NCBI GenBank assembly: GCA_963789495.1
Contig: CAWBLP010000026.1
Location: 1-64,000 of the forward strand
From: CAWBLP01 sp963789495
GTDB taxonomy: Bacteria; Pseudomonadota; Alphaproteobacteria; Acetobacterales; Acetobacteraceae
Length of the DNA stretch: 64,000 nt
Reading direction: 5' to 3'
A model generated the notes under the pieces. The model was not told where the DNA came from. It saw only the letters and a list, made by a program, of their open reading frames with translations, and did not search any database. Position 1 is the first letter of the stretch; each line of letters opens with the position of its first letter. Below are positions 24,491 through 33,227 of this stretch, piece after piece. The translations under genes and the position numbers were made by a program.

Positions 24491-25498
24491 TCAGCTTCCG
24501 GCCAGGCCATGCGCCTCGGCGAAGAACAGGTCCTGCCATTTGCCGGGGTTATGCTTGATGCGCCCGACCTTGTGCATGAAGGCGACGAACGTCATCACGT
24601 TCTTCGGAGTCGTGGTATAGTCCACATCCGGATCGGCGACCAATTTCGCCAGCTCATCCGCGCCGACCTTTTTGTCGCCGGTCGCTTCCAGATAGATTTT
24701 CGCGCAAGCCTGCGGTTCTGCCTTGATGAAGGCGTTCGCTTCGGTCTGCGCAGCGAATACCGCGGCGCAGACGTTTGGATTCGCATCGTGGAAGCGTTTG
24801 GTGGTCAGCAGAACGCCGTTGGTGTGCGGTCCGTCCAACACGTCGTACGACTTCAGCACCTTGTGGATGCCCGGCGTCGCCAGCTCGTAATAGTAGAACG
24901 GGGAGCTGGCGAAGTGGCTGTTCACCTCGGATTGGCCGCCGAGCACGGCAGCCATCGCATCGGGATGAGAGAGCGTGACGGTGAGAGGGTCGAGCTTGTC
25001 GAAATGCTCAAAGCCCCATTGCTTCGCCGCCGCCATTTCCAGCACCAGCGCATGGCCGGTCAGCTTCACGCCGGGCAGCGCGATCTTGTCCTTGCTGGTG
25101 AAGTCCGCGATCGACTTGATTGCTGGATTGCGGGTGACCAGCACGTACGGCATCGACTGCATGGCGCACAGTGCACGAACTTCCTGCGGCGTGCCTGCGG
25201 TCTTGTCCCATAGCGTTGCGAGCGTCGGCGCTCCCGGTCCGATGAATTCCAGACTGCCGGACAGCAACCCATCCACCTGCGGTGACGGGCCGCCGAGCTG
25301 CGGCCATTCCACTTTGACGGTGCCGAGGCCGAGTTTGGCGGCGTGCTTCTGCACGAGAAGCTGCCGTTCCATCACCATCATCGGCATGTAGGGAAGGCCG
25401 TATTGCTTGGAAATTCGCACCACGGTGGTTTCCGCGGCGGCGGGACGGATGATGGTGGGGAGTGCAAGCAGAGCGAGGCCCAGATCTCGGCGGCGCAT
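24491..25498 (-). CDS. ABC transporter substrate-binding protein (NMT1/SsuA-like)
   Basis: This is a 335-residue periplasmic binding protein with a twin-arginine-like signal (MRRRDLGLALLALPTIIRPAAAE). The mature protein begins TTVVRISKQYGLPYMPMMVMER and has SLEFIGPGAPTLATLWDK and IADFTSKDKIALPGVKLTG, typical of NMT1/SsuA-type receptors for sulfonates, nitrate or pyrimidine precursors. The start at 25498 is supported by GAAGGAACGTCCG upstream. No permease or ATPase gene is adjacent, so it is an orphan receptor here. The C-terminus has conserved PDVDYTTTPKNVMTFVAFMHKVG, as in related proteobacterial proteins. Confidence 0.85.
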   Translation of the reverse strand: MRRRDLGLALLALPTIIRPAAAETTVVRISKQYGLPYMPMMVMERQLLVQKHAAKLGLGTVKVEWPQLGGPSPQVDGLLSGSLEFIGPGAPTLATLWDKTAGTPQEVRALCAMQSMPYVLVTRNPAIKSIADFTSKDKIALPGVKLTGHALVLEMAAAKQWGFEHFDKLDPLTVTLSHPDAMAAVLGGQSEVNSHFASSPFYYYELATPGIHKVLKSYDVLDGPHTNGVLLTTKRFHDANPNVCAAVFAAQTEANAFIKAEPQACAKIYLEATGDKKVGADELAKLVADPDVDYTTTPKNVMTFVAFMHKVGRIKHNPGKWQDLFFAEAHGLAGS

Positions 25499-25700
25499 CG
25501 GACGTTCCTTCCAGCGGTCGAACAAACGGGGTCGTAGTCGCGACCGTGGGCCGCGGCAAGGGAGCGGCCGGACGGCGCGCCCCACCGGCGACTGGCCCGG
25601 AACCCGGGCTGGACGTTGGGTCCGCAAGGTTGCAAGCAGATTTTTCGCCGCGGCGAGATGGCGGCGCGGTCATCTGGTGTGTAACCAACAGGAGCCGGCA

Positions 25701-26570
25701 ATGCTGCAATTTGAATTGGTCTGGGATTCCCGCTGCACCGTAGCGGAATGTCCGGTGTGGGACACCGTGCAGCGCAAGCTGTTGTTCGCCGACATCCAGG
25801 GCAAATGCATCAACGTGTTGTCGGTGGATGATGGCGCACGAGAGACGTGGACGCTGCCGGACATCGTGCCGAGCTTCGGGCTGTGCCGATCCGGCAGGCT
25901 GGTGGTGGCGCAGCGACGGCATGTGGTGCTGTTCGATCCGCGCTCCGGTTCGGTGCAGGATTTGACTGACTCGATCGATGAGCCTGACACAACGCGGCTC
26001 AATGACGGCAAGATCGGACCGGATGGCTGCTTCTGGGTTGGCAGCATTGATGAGCAGAAGGACCGCCAGCCGATCGCCGCGCTGTACCGTGTGTCACCAG
26101 ACGGACGGATGGAGCGGCGCGCGGCTGGGATCGCGAACTCCAACGGCCTGGCGTGGTCGCCCGATGGAGCCGTGATGTATCATTCCGATACCAAGACGGG
26201 CGTGATTGAGGCCTGGGACTTCGATCGACAGACCGGCGCGATGCACAACCACCGCGTAGTGGTGACGCTCAGTGACGCCGAGGGTCGGCCGGATGGCGGC
26301 GCGGTGGATATGGACGGGAATTACTGGTCGGCCGGTCCGTCCGCCGGCGTGCTCCACCGCTTCTCGCCGGCGGGGGCGCTGCTGGAACGCATCCCATTCC
26401 CGGTGCCCGGGCCGACGATGCCGTGCTTCGCCGATGGCGCGCTGTATGTCACCTCGCTGCGCGGCGGCAAGTCGGCCGAGGTGCTGGCGCGGTTTCCGAC
26501 ACTGGGCGGATTGTTCCGTGCGAGCACCACGGTGGCCGGTGTGCCGGTGGGGATGTTCGCCGACGCGTAG
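25701..26570 (+). CDS. SMP-30/gluconolactonase family protein
   Basis: This is a 289-residue six-bladed beta-propeller lactonase. The N-terminal ECPVWD carries the metal-binding glutamate. RLNDGKIGPDGCFWVG and NSNGLAWSPDGAVMYHSDT carry the conserved Asn and Asp ligands, and PDGGAVDMDGNYWSAG follows. Family members hydrolyse aldonolactones such as gluconolactone, xylonolactone or L-arabinolactone. The ATG is preceded by AACAGGAGCCGGCA. It is divergent from the substrate-binding protein gene, with about 200 bases between them that may hold both promoters. Confidence 0.9.
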   Translation: MLQFELVWDSRCTVAECPVWDTVQRKLLFADIQGKCINVLSVDDGARETWTLPDIVPSFGLCRSGRLVVAQRRHVVLFDPRSGSVQDLTDSIDEPDTTRLNDGKIGPDGCFWVGSIDEQKDRQPIAALYRVSPDGRMERRAAGIANSNGLAWSPDGAVMYHSDTKTGVIEAWDFDRQTGAMHNHRVVVTLSDAEGRPDGGAVDMDGNYWSAGPSAGVLHRFSPAGALLERIPFPVPGPTMPCFADGALYVTSLRGGKSAEVLARFPTLGGLFRASTTVAGVPVGMFADA

Positions 26571-26594
26571 CGCGGCGTCGGCCGCGCGCGCCGG

Positions 26595-26961
26595 TCAGGC
26601 CGGTTCCAGCCGCAGCGTCGTCGCCAGCGTATCCGGCCGCACCATCGCCTGCGCATAGGGGCTGCCGGCATATTTGGTGAGAAAGGCCACGCTCGTCGCC
26701 GCGATCACCGCCGGATCGGCCACCGCGATGATCCGCACCGGCAAGCGGCGCTCGTCCAGGACCAGGGTGGCGGTGCCATCCGTGGCAGCCGAGTCATACC
26801 ATTGCCCCTTGCGTCCGCGGAACGAACGCACCAGCACGTCATCGCCGACAACGACAACCCAGATGATCGTCGTCCGATCCGGATATCGGCTGGTGACGAT
26901 TTCCGACCTCCTGCGTGCTGCCCAGCAATGCAAGCGTCGCGGCGTCGAAGGTCTCGGGCAT
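26595..26961 (-). CDS. DUF2255 family protein, one frameshift
   Basis: This is a protein of about 120 residues, starting MPETFDAATLALLGSTQEV with GAGGAG upstream of the ATG at 26961. It changes frame near 26908 by what looks like one extra G, then continues EIVTSRYPDRTTIIWVVVVGDDVLVRSFRGRKGQWY and ends with TKYAGSPYAQAMVRPDTLATTLRLEPA. The second part matches the DUF2255 family, whose fold is similar to flavin-reductase split barrels and whose function is unknown. Confidence 0.75.
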
Positions 26962-27081
26962 CGGAGGCTCCTCGCTCGGTTGGTCCAGGTGCGTCGCCGG
27001 TTCAGTTCGCCTGCGGCGTCGGTTTGCCGCAATCCGACAAGCGCCGCTATGCAGGTCCGGATCACACAGACAGGCTGCCCT

Positions 27082-28392
27082 ATGCGTCCCCCCGCTGCCA
27101 CCGCTCCCGCGCAATCCGGCCGGATGCTGCCGCGCTTCCTGATCCACCGGCTGCCGTTCTTCTATGGCTGGATCATCCTGGGCTGTGTCTGCTGCGCCGG
27201 CTTCTCCCGCCAGGGCGGTGCAGTGGCTACACTGTCCATCTTCGTCGAACCGATGACCCGAGAATTCGGCTGGTCACGCACCGCGATCTCCGGCGCCGTC
27301 TCCCTCGGCGGTCTCCTCGCCGCACTAACCTCCCCCACGCTCGGCCGACTACTCGACCGCCAGGGCGCGCGGCTGGTGCTGACGCTTGCCGTGCTGCTGA
27401 CCGGCGTCGCCGACCTCGGCCTGTCGCTGACGCTGTCGCTGCCGATGTTCTACGCGCTGTTCTGCATCGCCCGCATGAACTTCGCCGGCCCGTTCGACCT
27501 GGGCATCTACGGCGCGGTGAACAACTGGTTCGTCGCCCGCCGCACCATCGCCGTGTCGATCGCCACCATCGCGCAGATGGTCGGCCTGGTGACGCTGCCG
27601 CTGATCGCGCAGGCCATGATCCTGCATGGCGGCTGGCGCGCCGGCTGGCTGGGGGTGGGCGTTGCCGTGCTGGCGGTAGGGTTCATCCCGAGCTGGCTGT
27701 TGATGGTGCGCCGCCCGGAGGACGTTGGCCTGACGCCGGATCGCAGCGTCGCGCACCCGGCGGGCCACGCGGCGCCGCGCCAGGAACCGGCTTTCAGCCG
27801 CGCCCAGGCGGTCCGCACGCCGGCGTTCTGGCTGCTGTCGCTGTTCACCCTGTTCGCCTATCCGGTGCAGGCTGGCGTGAGCCTGCATCAGGCGCCGCTG
27901 CTGATCGAGCGCGGCCTGAGTCCCACGATCGCCGCCACCGTGGTCAGCGCGTTCTCGTTGATGTCGGGCGTTTCCAGCCTGGGCTTCGGCTTCTATCCGC
28001 GCCGTCTGCCGATCCGCTACGCGCTGGCCGTGGTGGGGGCGCTCCTGTGCGCCGGCGCATTGATCATGGATGCGGTACACAGCGCGACCATGGCCTACCT
28101 GGCCGCGGCGGTGTTCGGCATCGGCATTGGCGGATTGCTGACCATGCTGCCGATTGCCTGGGCGGATTATTACGGGCGCCGCAGCTACGGCGCGATCCGC
28201 GGCATCGCCTTGTCGGTGCAGGTGCTGGCGCAGGCAGCGGGACCGCTCATCTCCGGGCTGCTGCGCGACCGGTCCGGCACCTACGACCTGTCGCTGCAAT
28301 TTTTTGCTGCACTGGCGGCGATAAGCCTGCTCGCGGCATTGTTGGCGCGCCCGCCCGCGCCTCGGTTTGATGCGATGGCGACAGCGGCCTGA
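27082..28392 (+). CDS. MFS transporter (monocarboxylate/oxalate-like branch)
   Basis: This is a 436-residue, 12-segment transporter starting MRPPAATAPAQSGRM. The first segment FFYGWIILGCVCCAGFSRQGG followed by FVEPMTREFGWSRTAISG is characteristic of the oxalate:formate antiporter/monocarboxylate porter-like branch of the MFS. Motif A appears as LGRLLDRQGAR. A larger open frame begins far upstream but overlaps the DUF2255 gene antisense, so ATG 27082 is chosen. The substrate is unknown. Confidence 0.82.
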   Translation: MRPPAATAPAQSGRMLPRFLIHRLPFFYGWIILGCVCCAGFSRQGGAVATLSIFVEPMTREFGWSRTAISGAVSLGGLLAALTSPTLGRLLDRQGARLVLTLAVLLTGVADLGLSLTLSLPMFYALFCIARMNFAGPFDLGIYGAVNNWFVARRTIAVSIATIAQMVGLVTLPLIAQAMILHGGWRAGWLGVGVAVLAVGFIPSWLLMVRRPEDVGLTPDRSVAHPAGHAAPRQEPAFSRAQAVRTPAFWLLSLFTLFAYPVQAGVSLHQAPLLIERGLSPTIAATVVSAFSLMSGVSSLGFGFYPRRLPIRYALAVVGALLCAGALIMDAVHSATMAYLAAAVFGIGIGGLLTMLPIAWADYYGRRSYGAIRGIALSVQVLAQAAGPLISGLLRDRSGTYDLSLQFFAALAAISLLAALLARPPAPRFDAMATAA

Positions 28393-28584
28393 GGGAAGGA
28401 CCCGGCCCAGTGGTCGGGGCGCCGCGGGCGCTGGGGAGCGGCCAAATATAACTCGATGAGGTGACGGCCAGACTTCCCCATGCTGCGGCCGATTGCCCAC
28501 GCCCCGGGCCCGACCGCCTGGCGGCTGGATTGCCGTGCCCGGCCGGCTCACCATGCCGCCCCGACCAATCCTGGGAGTACAGTG

Positions 28585-29097
28585 ATGGGGATCCTGACGG
28601 ACGACATGCGACGGGTGGTGGAGGAGCAGCAACTGGGCTTCATCGCCACCGTCTGCCCGGACGGCACGCCCAACCTCTCACCGAAAGGCACCACCGCGGT
28701 GTGGGACGATGATCACCTGATCTTCGCTGATTTGTGCTCGCCCGCCACGATCGCGAACCTGCGGCACAACCCCGCACTGGAGATAAACATCGTCGATATG
28801 GTCTCGCGCACAGGCTATCGTTTCAAGGGAACCGCAACCATCCACGCCGAGGGCGCCCGGTTTGAGGAGCTGCTCGCGTTCTATCGCCGCCGCGGCTCGA
28901 CCAGCACCAAGCACCACATCGTCCTGGTCAAAGTGGAGCGCACCGCCCCGCTGGTGTCACCCGCCTATGATCTCGGCCAGAGCGAGGCGCAGGTAAGGGC
29001 GCAGTGGATCGGCCACTGGACCAGACTGTGGCAGCGCCAAGCGGGCTGTGGGGACGCCATTGACCGCTCCGCTGGACCAGCAGGGGCCTCAACTTGA
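28585..29097 (+). CDS. Pyridoxamine 5'-phosphate oxidase family protein
   Basis: This is a 170-residue split-barrel flavoprotein: MGILTDDMRRVVEEQQLGFIATVCPDGTPNLSPKGT at the N-terminus, then ADLCSPATIANLRHNP and RTGYRFKGTATI. These elements place it among the small FMN- or F420-binding PNPOx-like proteins rather than true PdxH. The start follows GGGAGTACAGTG. The last 30 residues are less conserved and may be affected by a frame error. Because the window also carries F420 biosynthesis genes, an F420-binding role is possible but unsupported. Confidence 0.8.
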   Translation: MGILTDDMRRVVEEQQLGFIATVCPDGTPNLSPKGTTAVWDDDHLIFADLCSPATIANLRHNPALEINIVDMVSRTGYRFKGTATIHAEGARFEELLAFYRRRGSTSTKHHIVLVKVERTAPLVSPAYDLGQSEAQVRAQWIGHWTRLWQRQAGCGDAIDRSAGPAGAST

Positions 29098-29158
29098 TCC
29101 TCTCGCCGACATGCCGGAAGCTCGCCCTCCCCACGCCGCAACACAATGAGACACCAAC

Positions 29159-29578
29159 ATGGGTGAGATCGGCACGCGTTACACCGGTGGCTGTCTCTGC
29201 GGCGCATTGCGCTACGTAGCGGACGGAGAACCACTTTACGCCGGCCACTGCTACTGCGCGGATTGCCGCAAGGCGTCAGGTGCGGGATTCATTCCGTTCT
29301 TGGGGTTTTCCGCCGGCGCCGTGCGCTTCAACGGCGGCACCAAGCAATTCGTGTCGAAATCCGCCCGCGGCACCGACGCCGTGCGCAATTCCTGCCCGGT
29401 CTGCAGCAGCCTGGTGTTCGGCGGCGACGTGGGCACGGACGACTCGTTCACGATCTACGCCGGCTCGCTCGACGATCCGTCCCTGTTCCATCCGAGGGTC
29501 GCGATCTTTGCCGACGGCCGCCCGGCCTGGGCGGTCATACCGACGGACCTCAAGGTTTTCGACGGACCACCGGGCTGA
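29159..29578 (+). CDS. GFA family protein (Gfa-like, glutathione/formaldehyde or CENP-V fold)
   Basis: This is a 139-residue zinc-binding protein. The cysteine pattern of the GFA family is complete: GGCLCGALRY (two Cys), HCYCADCRKASG (three Cys) and NSCPVCSSLVF (two Cys). It ends with LDDPSLFHPRVAIFADGRPAW. Despite the family name most members are of unknown activity. It lies between the PNPOx-like gene and a DMT transporter on the same strand, with 60- and 46-base gaps. Confidence 0.9.
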   Translation: MGEIGTRYTGGCLCGALRYVADGEPLYAGHCYCADCRKASGAGFIPFLGFSAGAVRFNGGTKQFVSKSARGTDAVRNSCPVCSSLVFGGDVGTDDSFTIYAGSLDDPSLFHPRVAIFADGRPAWAVIPTDLKVFDGPPG

Positions 29579-29624
29579 CGGCGCAACACGCGTCCGGTCC
29601 GATCTCAGAGCGATAGGTAACCGC

Positions 29625-30494
29625 ATGAACCGGCACAGCCAGGGCGTTCTGCTGATCGCGCTGTCGACGGTGTTCTTCAGTTCGGCGGGGTTCTTCACCA
29701 GGCTGATCCACCTCGACGTCTGGACCATGCTGTTCTGGCGCGGCTTGTTCGCGGGCGTGATGATCCTGTGCGTGATCCTGGTGCAGGAACGACGCCAGGC
29801 GGTGCGGGTCATGCGGGCCATCGGCGGCCCCGGCCTGCTGGCGGCTGCCTGCTCCACCGGCGCCACGATTTTATACATCAATGCGTTCCGCCACACCTCG
29901 GTCGCCGACGTCGCGGTGATCTTCGCCGCCGCGCCGTTCGTCACCGCGGGCCTGGGCTGGCTCTGTCTCGGCCTGCGGGAGAGCTGGGCGACACTCGCCG
30001 CCAGCCTGATCGCATTGCTGGGCGTCGCCATCATCGTGGGCGGCGCCATCACCGACGGGCATCTGGTGGGTGATCTGCTGGCGTTCGGCATGACGCTTTG
30101 CATGGCCGTCATGATGCTGATCATCCGGCATCAGCACGAGACCCCGATGCTGCCCGCGGCGTGCCTGTCGGCGCTGCTGTGCCCGCTGTTGGTCTGGCCG
30201 TTCGCCACGCCGTTCGCCATCGCCACCGGCGACATGGTCAATCTGTTCCTGTTCGGGACAACGCAGTTTGGCCTGGGGCTGCTTCTACTCACTGTGGGTG
30301 GCCAGATGATCTCCGCGACCGAGAATGCGCTGCTCAACACGCTGGAGGCGCCACTTGCGATCGCCTGGGTATGGCTGGCCTTCGGTGAAATGCCGGCGAT
30401 CACCAGCGCCGCGGGGGGCGTCGTCGTCATGCTGGCAGTCGCCGCCAACGTCTGGCACAGCCATCGGTTCCGGTTTGATGCGGCCGTCACCTGA
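29625..30494 (+). CDS. EamA/DMT family transporter
   Basis: This is a 289-residue ten-segment drug/metabolite transporter with two EamA repeats. The first repeat begins GVLLIALSTVFFSSAGFFTRLI and contains NAFRHTSVADVAVIFAAAPFVTAGLGW. The second contains GLLLLTVGGQMISATENALLNTLEAPLAIAWVWLAFGE. The ATG at 29625 is preceded by a weak AGGT. The substrate is not predictable; amino-acid or metabolite export is usual for the family. Confidence 0.88.
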   Translation: MNRHSQGVLLIALSTVFFSSAGFFTRLIHLDVWTMLFWRGLFAGVMILCVILVQERRQAVRVMRAIGGPGLLAAACSTGATILYINAFRHTSVADVAVIFAAAPFVTAGLGWLCLGLRESWATLAASLIALLGVAIIVGGAITDGHLVGDLLAFGMTLCMAVMMLIIRHQHETPMLPAACLSALLCPLLVWPFATPFAIATGDMVNLFLFGTTQFGLGLLLLTVGGQMISATENALLNTLEAPLAIAWVWLAFGEMPAITSAAGGVVVMLAVAANVWHSHRFRFDAAVT

Positions 30495-30650
30495 GGACGA
30501 AGCGGATGGGCCGGCCCGATTCAGGCGCGACACCGGCCCCACGTGTGCTAGCGGAGTTGCAACAAGCCGGTATATCCACCGGGTGGCGCTGGACATTCGG
30601 CCGGCGCTGCGGCAGTCCCGGCTGACACCACGCCGCACGCTGGAGGAACC

Positions 30651-31439
30651 ATGGATGCCGCCCGGATCAGCCTGCTGGAGCCCGACGAACCCGATCCGGT
30701 CCGCCTGCTGCGCAGCAATGGCGTGTCCAACCTGTTCCTGATCGCCGACCACGCCGGCCGCGCAATCCCGCGCCGCCTCGGCAAGCTCGGCCTGCCGGAC
30801 AGCGAACTCAATCGTCATATCGGCTGGGACATCGGTATCGCGGGCGTCACCGAGCAACTGTCCGAGGCGCTGGACGCGGCCGCCGTGCTGCAGACCTATT
30901 CGCGCCTGGTGATCGACTGCAACCGCGATCCGGCAGTGGCCAGCGCAATGCCGGAGATCAGTGAACTGACCCGCATTCCCGGCAATGTCGGCCTGACCGA
31001 CGCCGACCGCGCCGCACGGGTGGATGCGATCTTCCGGCCCTATCACGCGCGGATCGCCGCCCTGCTAGATGCACGCGGCGCGGCCGGGCGGCGCACGGTA
31101 CTGGTGGCGATGCACAGTTTCACCCCGGTATTCAAAGGCGAATCGCGCGCCATGCAGGTGGGCGTGCTGTACAACCGCGATGCCCGCTTCGCCTCGATCC
31201 TGCTGGCCCTGCTGCGCGCGGAAGGCGACCTGATGGTGGGCGACAACGCGCCCTACGCCATCACCGACACCAGCGATTATGGCGTTCCCGTGCATGGCGA
31301 ACGGCGTGGCCTGCCGCATGTCGAGATCGAAATCCGCCAGGACCTGATCGAGGATGCCGCTGGCCAGGCGGCCTGGGCAGCGCGGTTCGCGCGGCTGCTG
31401 CCGGAAGCGGACGCGCAACTGCGGGCGGCGGGGTCGTGA
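30651..31439 (+). CDS. N-formylglutamate amidohydrolase family protein
   Basis: This is a 262-residue FGase-like hydrolase. The characteristic segments are FLIADHAGRAIPRRLGKLG, HIGWDIGIAGV, YSRLVIDCNRDP and VAMHSFTPVFKG with the metal-binding histidine. VGVLYNRD and the C-terminal GLPHVEIEIRQDLI complete the pattern. True HutG enzymes convert N-formylglutamate to glutamate; many homologues act on unknown N-formyl or N-acyl amino acids. The stop overlaps the next start in ATGA, so the two are translationally coupled. Confidence 0.87.
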   Translation: MDAARISLLEPDEPDPVRLLRSNGVSNLFLIADHAGRAIPRRLGKLGLPDSELNRHIGWDIGIAGVTEQLSEALDAAAVLQTYSRLVIDCNRDPAVASAMPEISELTRIPGNVGLTDADRAARVDAIFRPYHARIAALLDARGAAGRRTVLVAMHSFTPVFKGESRAMQVGVLYNRDARFASILLALLRAEGDLMVGDNAPYAITDTSDYGVPVHGERRGLPHVEIEIRQDLIEDAAGQAAWAARFARLLPEADAQLRAAGS

Positions 31440-32104
31440 TGAGCGACACCGGGCGCGCGCCGCTGAGCCGCGAGGTGCCGATCGATCCGGCGCACGCGGC
31501 GCTGCTGTTCATCGATGTGCAGAACTACACCGCCCGCCCGGATGGCGGCGAATATGCCGGCCTGTCCGAAGCCGAACGCGAGGCACGCTACGGCTGGTTC
31601 TTCCGCACCATGCGGGAGACGGCGGTGCCCAACATGCAGCGCCTGGCCGCTTCCTGCCGGCGTGGCCGCATCGAGGTGATGTACACGGTCATCGAGGCGC
31701 TGACCCGGGATGGTCGCGACCAAAGCCTGGACTACCGGATCAGCGGGCTATTCGTGCCGCGCGGTTCCTGGGATGCCCAGGTGCTGGCGGAGATCCCGCC
31801 GGTGGGCGACGAGATGGTGCTGCCGAAGACGTCCTCCAGCGTGTTCATCTCGACCAACATCGACTACGTGCTGCGCAACCTCGGTGTGCGCTCCTTGATC
31901 ATTGCCGGCGTGCTGACCGACCAGTGCATCGATTCCGCGGTGCGTGACGCCTGCGACCTGGGTTACCTGGTCACGCTGCCGGTGGATGCCTGCGCGACGC
32001 TGAGCGCGGGACGACACGACTGGTCGTTGCGCAACAATCGCGGCTATTGCCGGCAGGTCACCACCGACGCCCTGGTCCAGGAGATCGACGCGCTGACGGC
32101 GTGA
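31436..32104 (+). CDS. Cysteine hydrolase, isochorismatase-like family
   Basis: This is a 222-residue isochorismatase-fold hydrolase with its catalytic triad visible: Asp in LLFIDVQNYT, Lys in VLPKTSSSVF and Cys in GVLTDQCIDSAVRDACDLG. The residues around the active site resemble the ureidoacrylate/nicotinamidase-like amidases rather than EntB. Coupling by ATGA to the N-formylglutamate amidohydrolase-like gene suggests a two-step degradation of an N-acyl or carbamoyl compound. That is inference from gene order. Confidence 0.88.
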   Translation: MMSDTGRAPLSREVPIDPAHAALLFIDVQNYTARPDGGEYAGLSEAEREARYGWFFRTMRETAVPNMQRLAASCRRGRIEVMYTVIEALTRDGRDQSLDYRISGLFVPRGSWDAQVLAEIPPVGDEMVLPKTSSSVFISTNIDYVLRNLGVRSLIIAGVLTDQCIDSAVRDACDLGYLVTLPVDACATLSAGRHDWSLRNNRGYCRQVTTDALVQEIDALTA

Positions 32105-32227
32105 ACTGCGCCGCCCCTCGCAGCCCGTGCCCCCATCCGTGCGATGGGGCAGGACGCAGCGAAGGTCGGGGCGTTGCCGCATCCCACCCCAACGCACAGA
32201 TGCGGGCACCGGACCGCGAAAGGCGGC

Positions 32228-33047
32228 TTAGTTCAGCCGGCCGCGCAGCTCCTCCATCGCCAGGCGCACGCGATCGGCCGCGCCGCCGGAGGGCACCAGG
32301 GCCAGGCAGCGTTCGAAGCAGCGCAACGCGGCGGTCACGCGGTCCAGCCGCTGGTTCATCACCGCGGCCTGGCGCCACAGCTCCGCCACGTCGGGCGCGA
32401 TGCGCAGCATGTCCTCGGTGCAGCTCAACGCGCCGGTCATGTCGCCGGCCTGCAGCTTGCGGGTCAGGATGTTGTTCTGCAGCCGCAGCAGCACTCGCCG
32501 CGCATTCATCGGTCGCAGCAGGCCCGGCCGCAGTTCCGCCTCCTCGCCCTCCACCTGCTTCAGCAGCACGCGCAGTTCGCGTGCACCCAGCGCCGCGCCA
32601 CCGTGGAACACGTCCAGTACCGGCCTGGGTGCCCTTGCCTTCCAGCGCCACCAGGAAATGGGCCGGGAAATCCACGCCATGCGCGCCCCATCCGGCCGCG
32701 CGCGCGGCATGCATCCACAGGATGCCGAGCGCGACGGGCAGGCCGCGGCGGCGCTCGATGACGCGGATCAGGTTGGCGTTGGCCAGGTCGTCGTAATGTT
32801 GCGAGTCGCCGATATAGCCGTGACGGGTCGCCAGCAGGGCGGACAGCGCCTCGGCGCGCTCCGCCAGGTCGCCGCTGGCCGGCAGCGCAACGGCGTGCTG
32901 CGCCAGCTCCGACAGATGGGCCCGCGCCGCCAGCCAATCCGCGTCCGAGGCATCGACGCGGGCAAGCTGCAACGCGGCATCGGCGATATCGATCTCCGTG
33001 TCGGGCAACAGGCCAATCGCTTCGAGCGCTTCACGCGGGTCGGACAT
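32228..33047 (-). CDS. SirB1-like transglutaminase-fold/TPR protein, one frameshift
   Basis: The N-terminal part reads MSDPREALEAIGLLPDTEIDIADAALQLARVD, then HYDDLANANLIRVIERRRGLPVALGILWMHAARAAGW and GVDFPAHFLVALEG, the conserved core of the SirB1 family (protease/TPR). Near 32625 there is one extra base; the next frame continues VLDVFHGGAALGARELRVLLKQVEGEEAELRPG and ends with a helical TPR-like region. The family is encoded in most Proteobacteria, with no defined biochemical role. The length after repair is about 272 residues, as expected. Confidence 0.82.
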
Positions 33048-33153
33048 CCATCGACTGCTCCGGCTGTGGGGGCTTCACCATGAAGGTGGCACCGATGCCG
33101 CGCAAGCAAGCTCCGGTCGGCAGGACGCGTTCGGCAAGCCCTGGTTAGAAAGC

Positions 33154-33188
33154 ATGAAGCCACGAGGCAGGGTGCCTCGTGGCTTCAT
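33154..33188 (-). terminator. Bidirectional-looking terminator hairpin after thiC
   Basis: A perfect 16-bp stem (ATGAAGCCACGAGGCA and its complement) closes on a 3-base loop. It sits 40 bases after the thiC stop and upstream of the SirB1 gene. The run of T after it on the minus strand is short (GCTTTCTAA). Confidence 0.75.
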
Positions 33189-33227
33189 GAAGCGATCGAT
33201 ACCGGGGCGCGGCCCCGGCGTGGCAGG

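Noticed and set aside
26674..27081. N-terminal extension of the MFS transporter from 26674
   Set aside because: It is antisense to the DUF2255 gene and has no hydrophobic or conserved character; ATG 27082 gives the family N-terminus.
32058..33047. The longer 329-codon frame for SirB1 read straight through to 32058
   Set aside because: After about residue 140 it becomes Arg/Gly/Ala-rich noise, while the adjacent frame restores conserved SirB1 sequence, so a one-base shift is the better reading.
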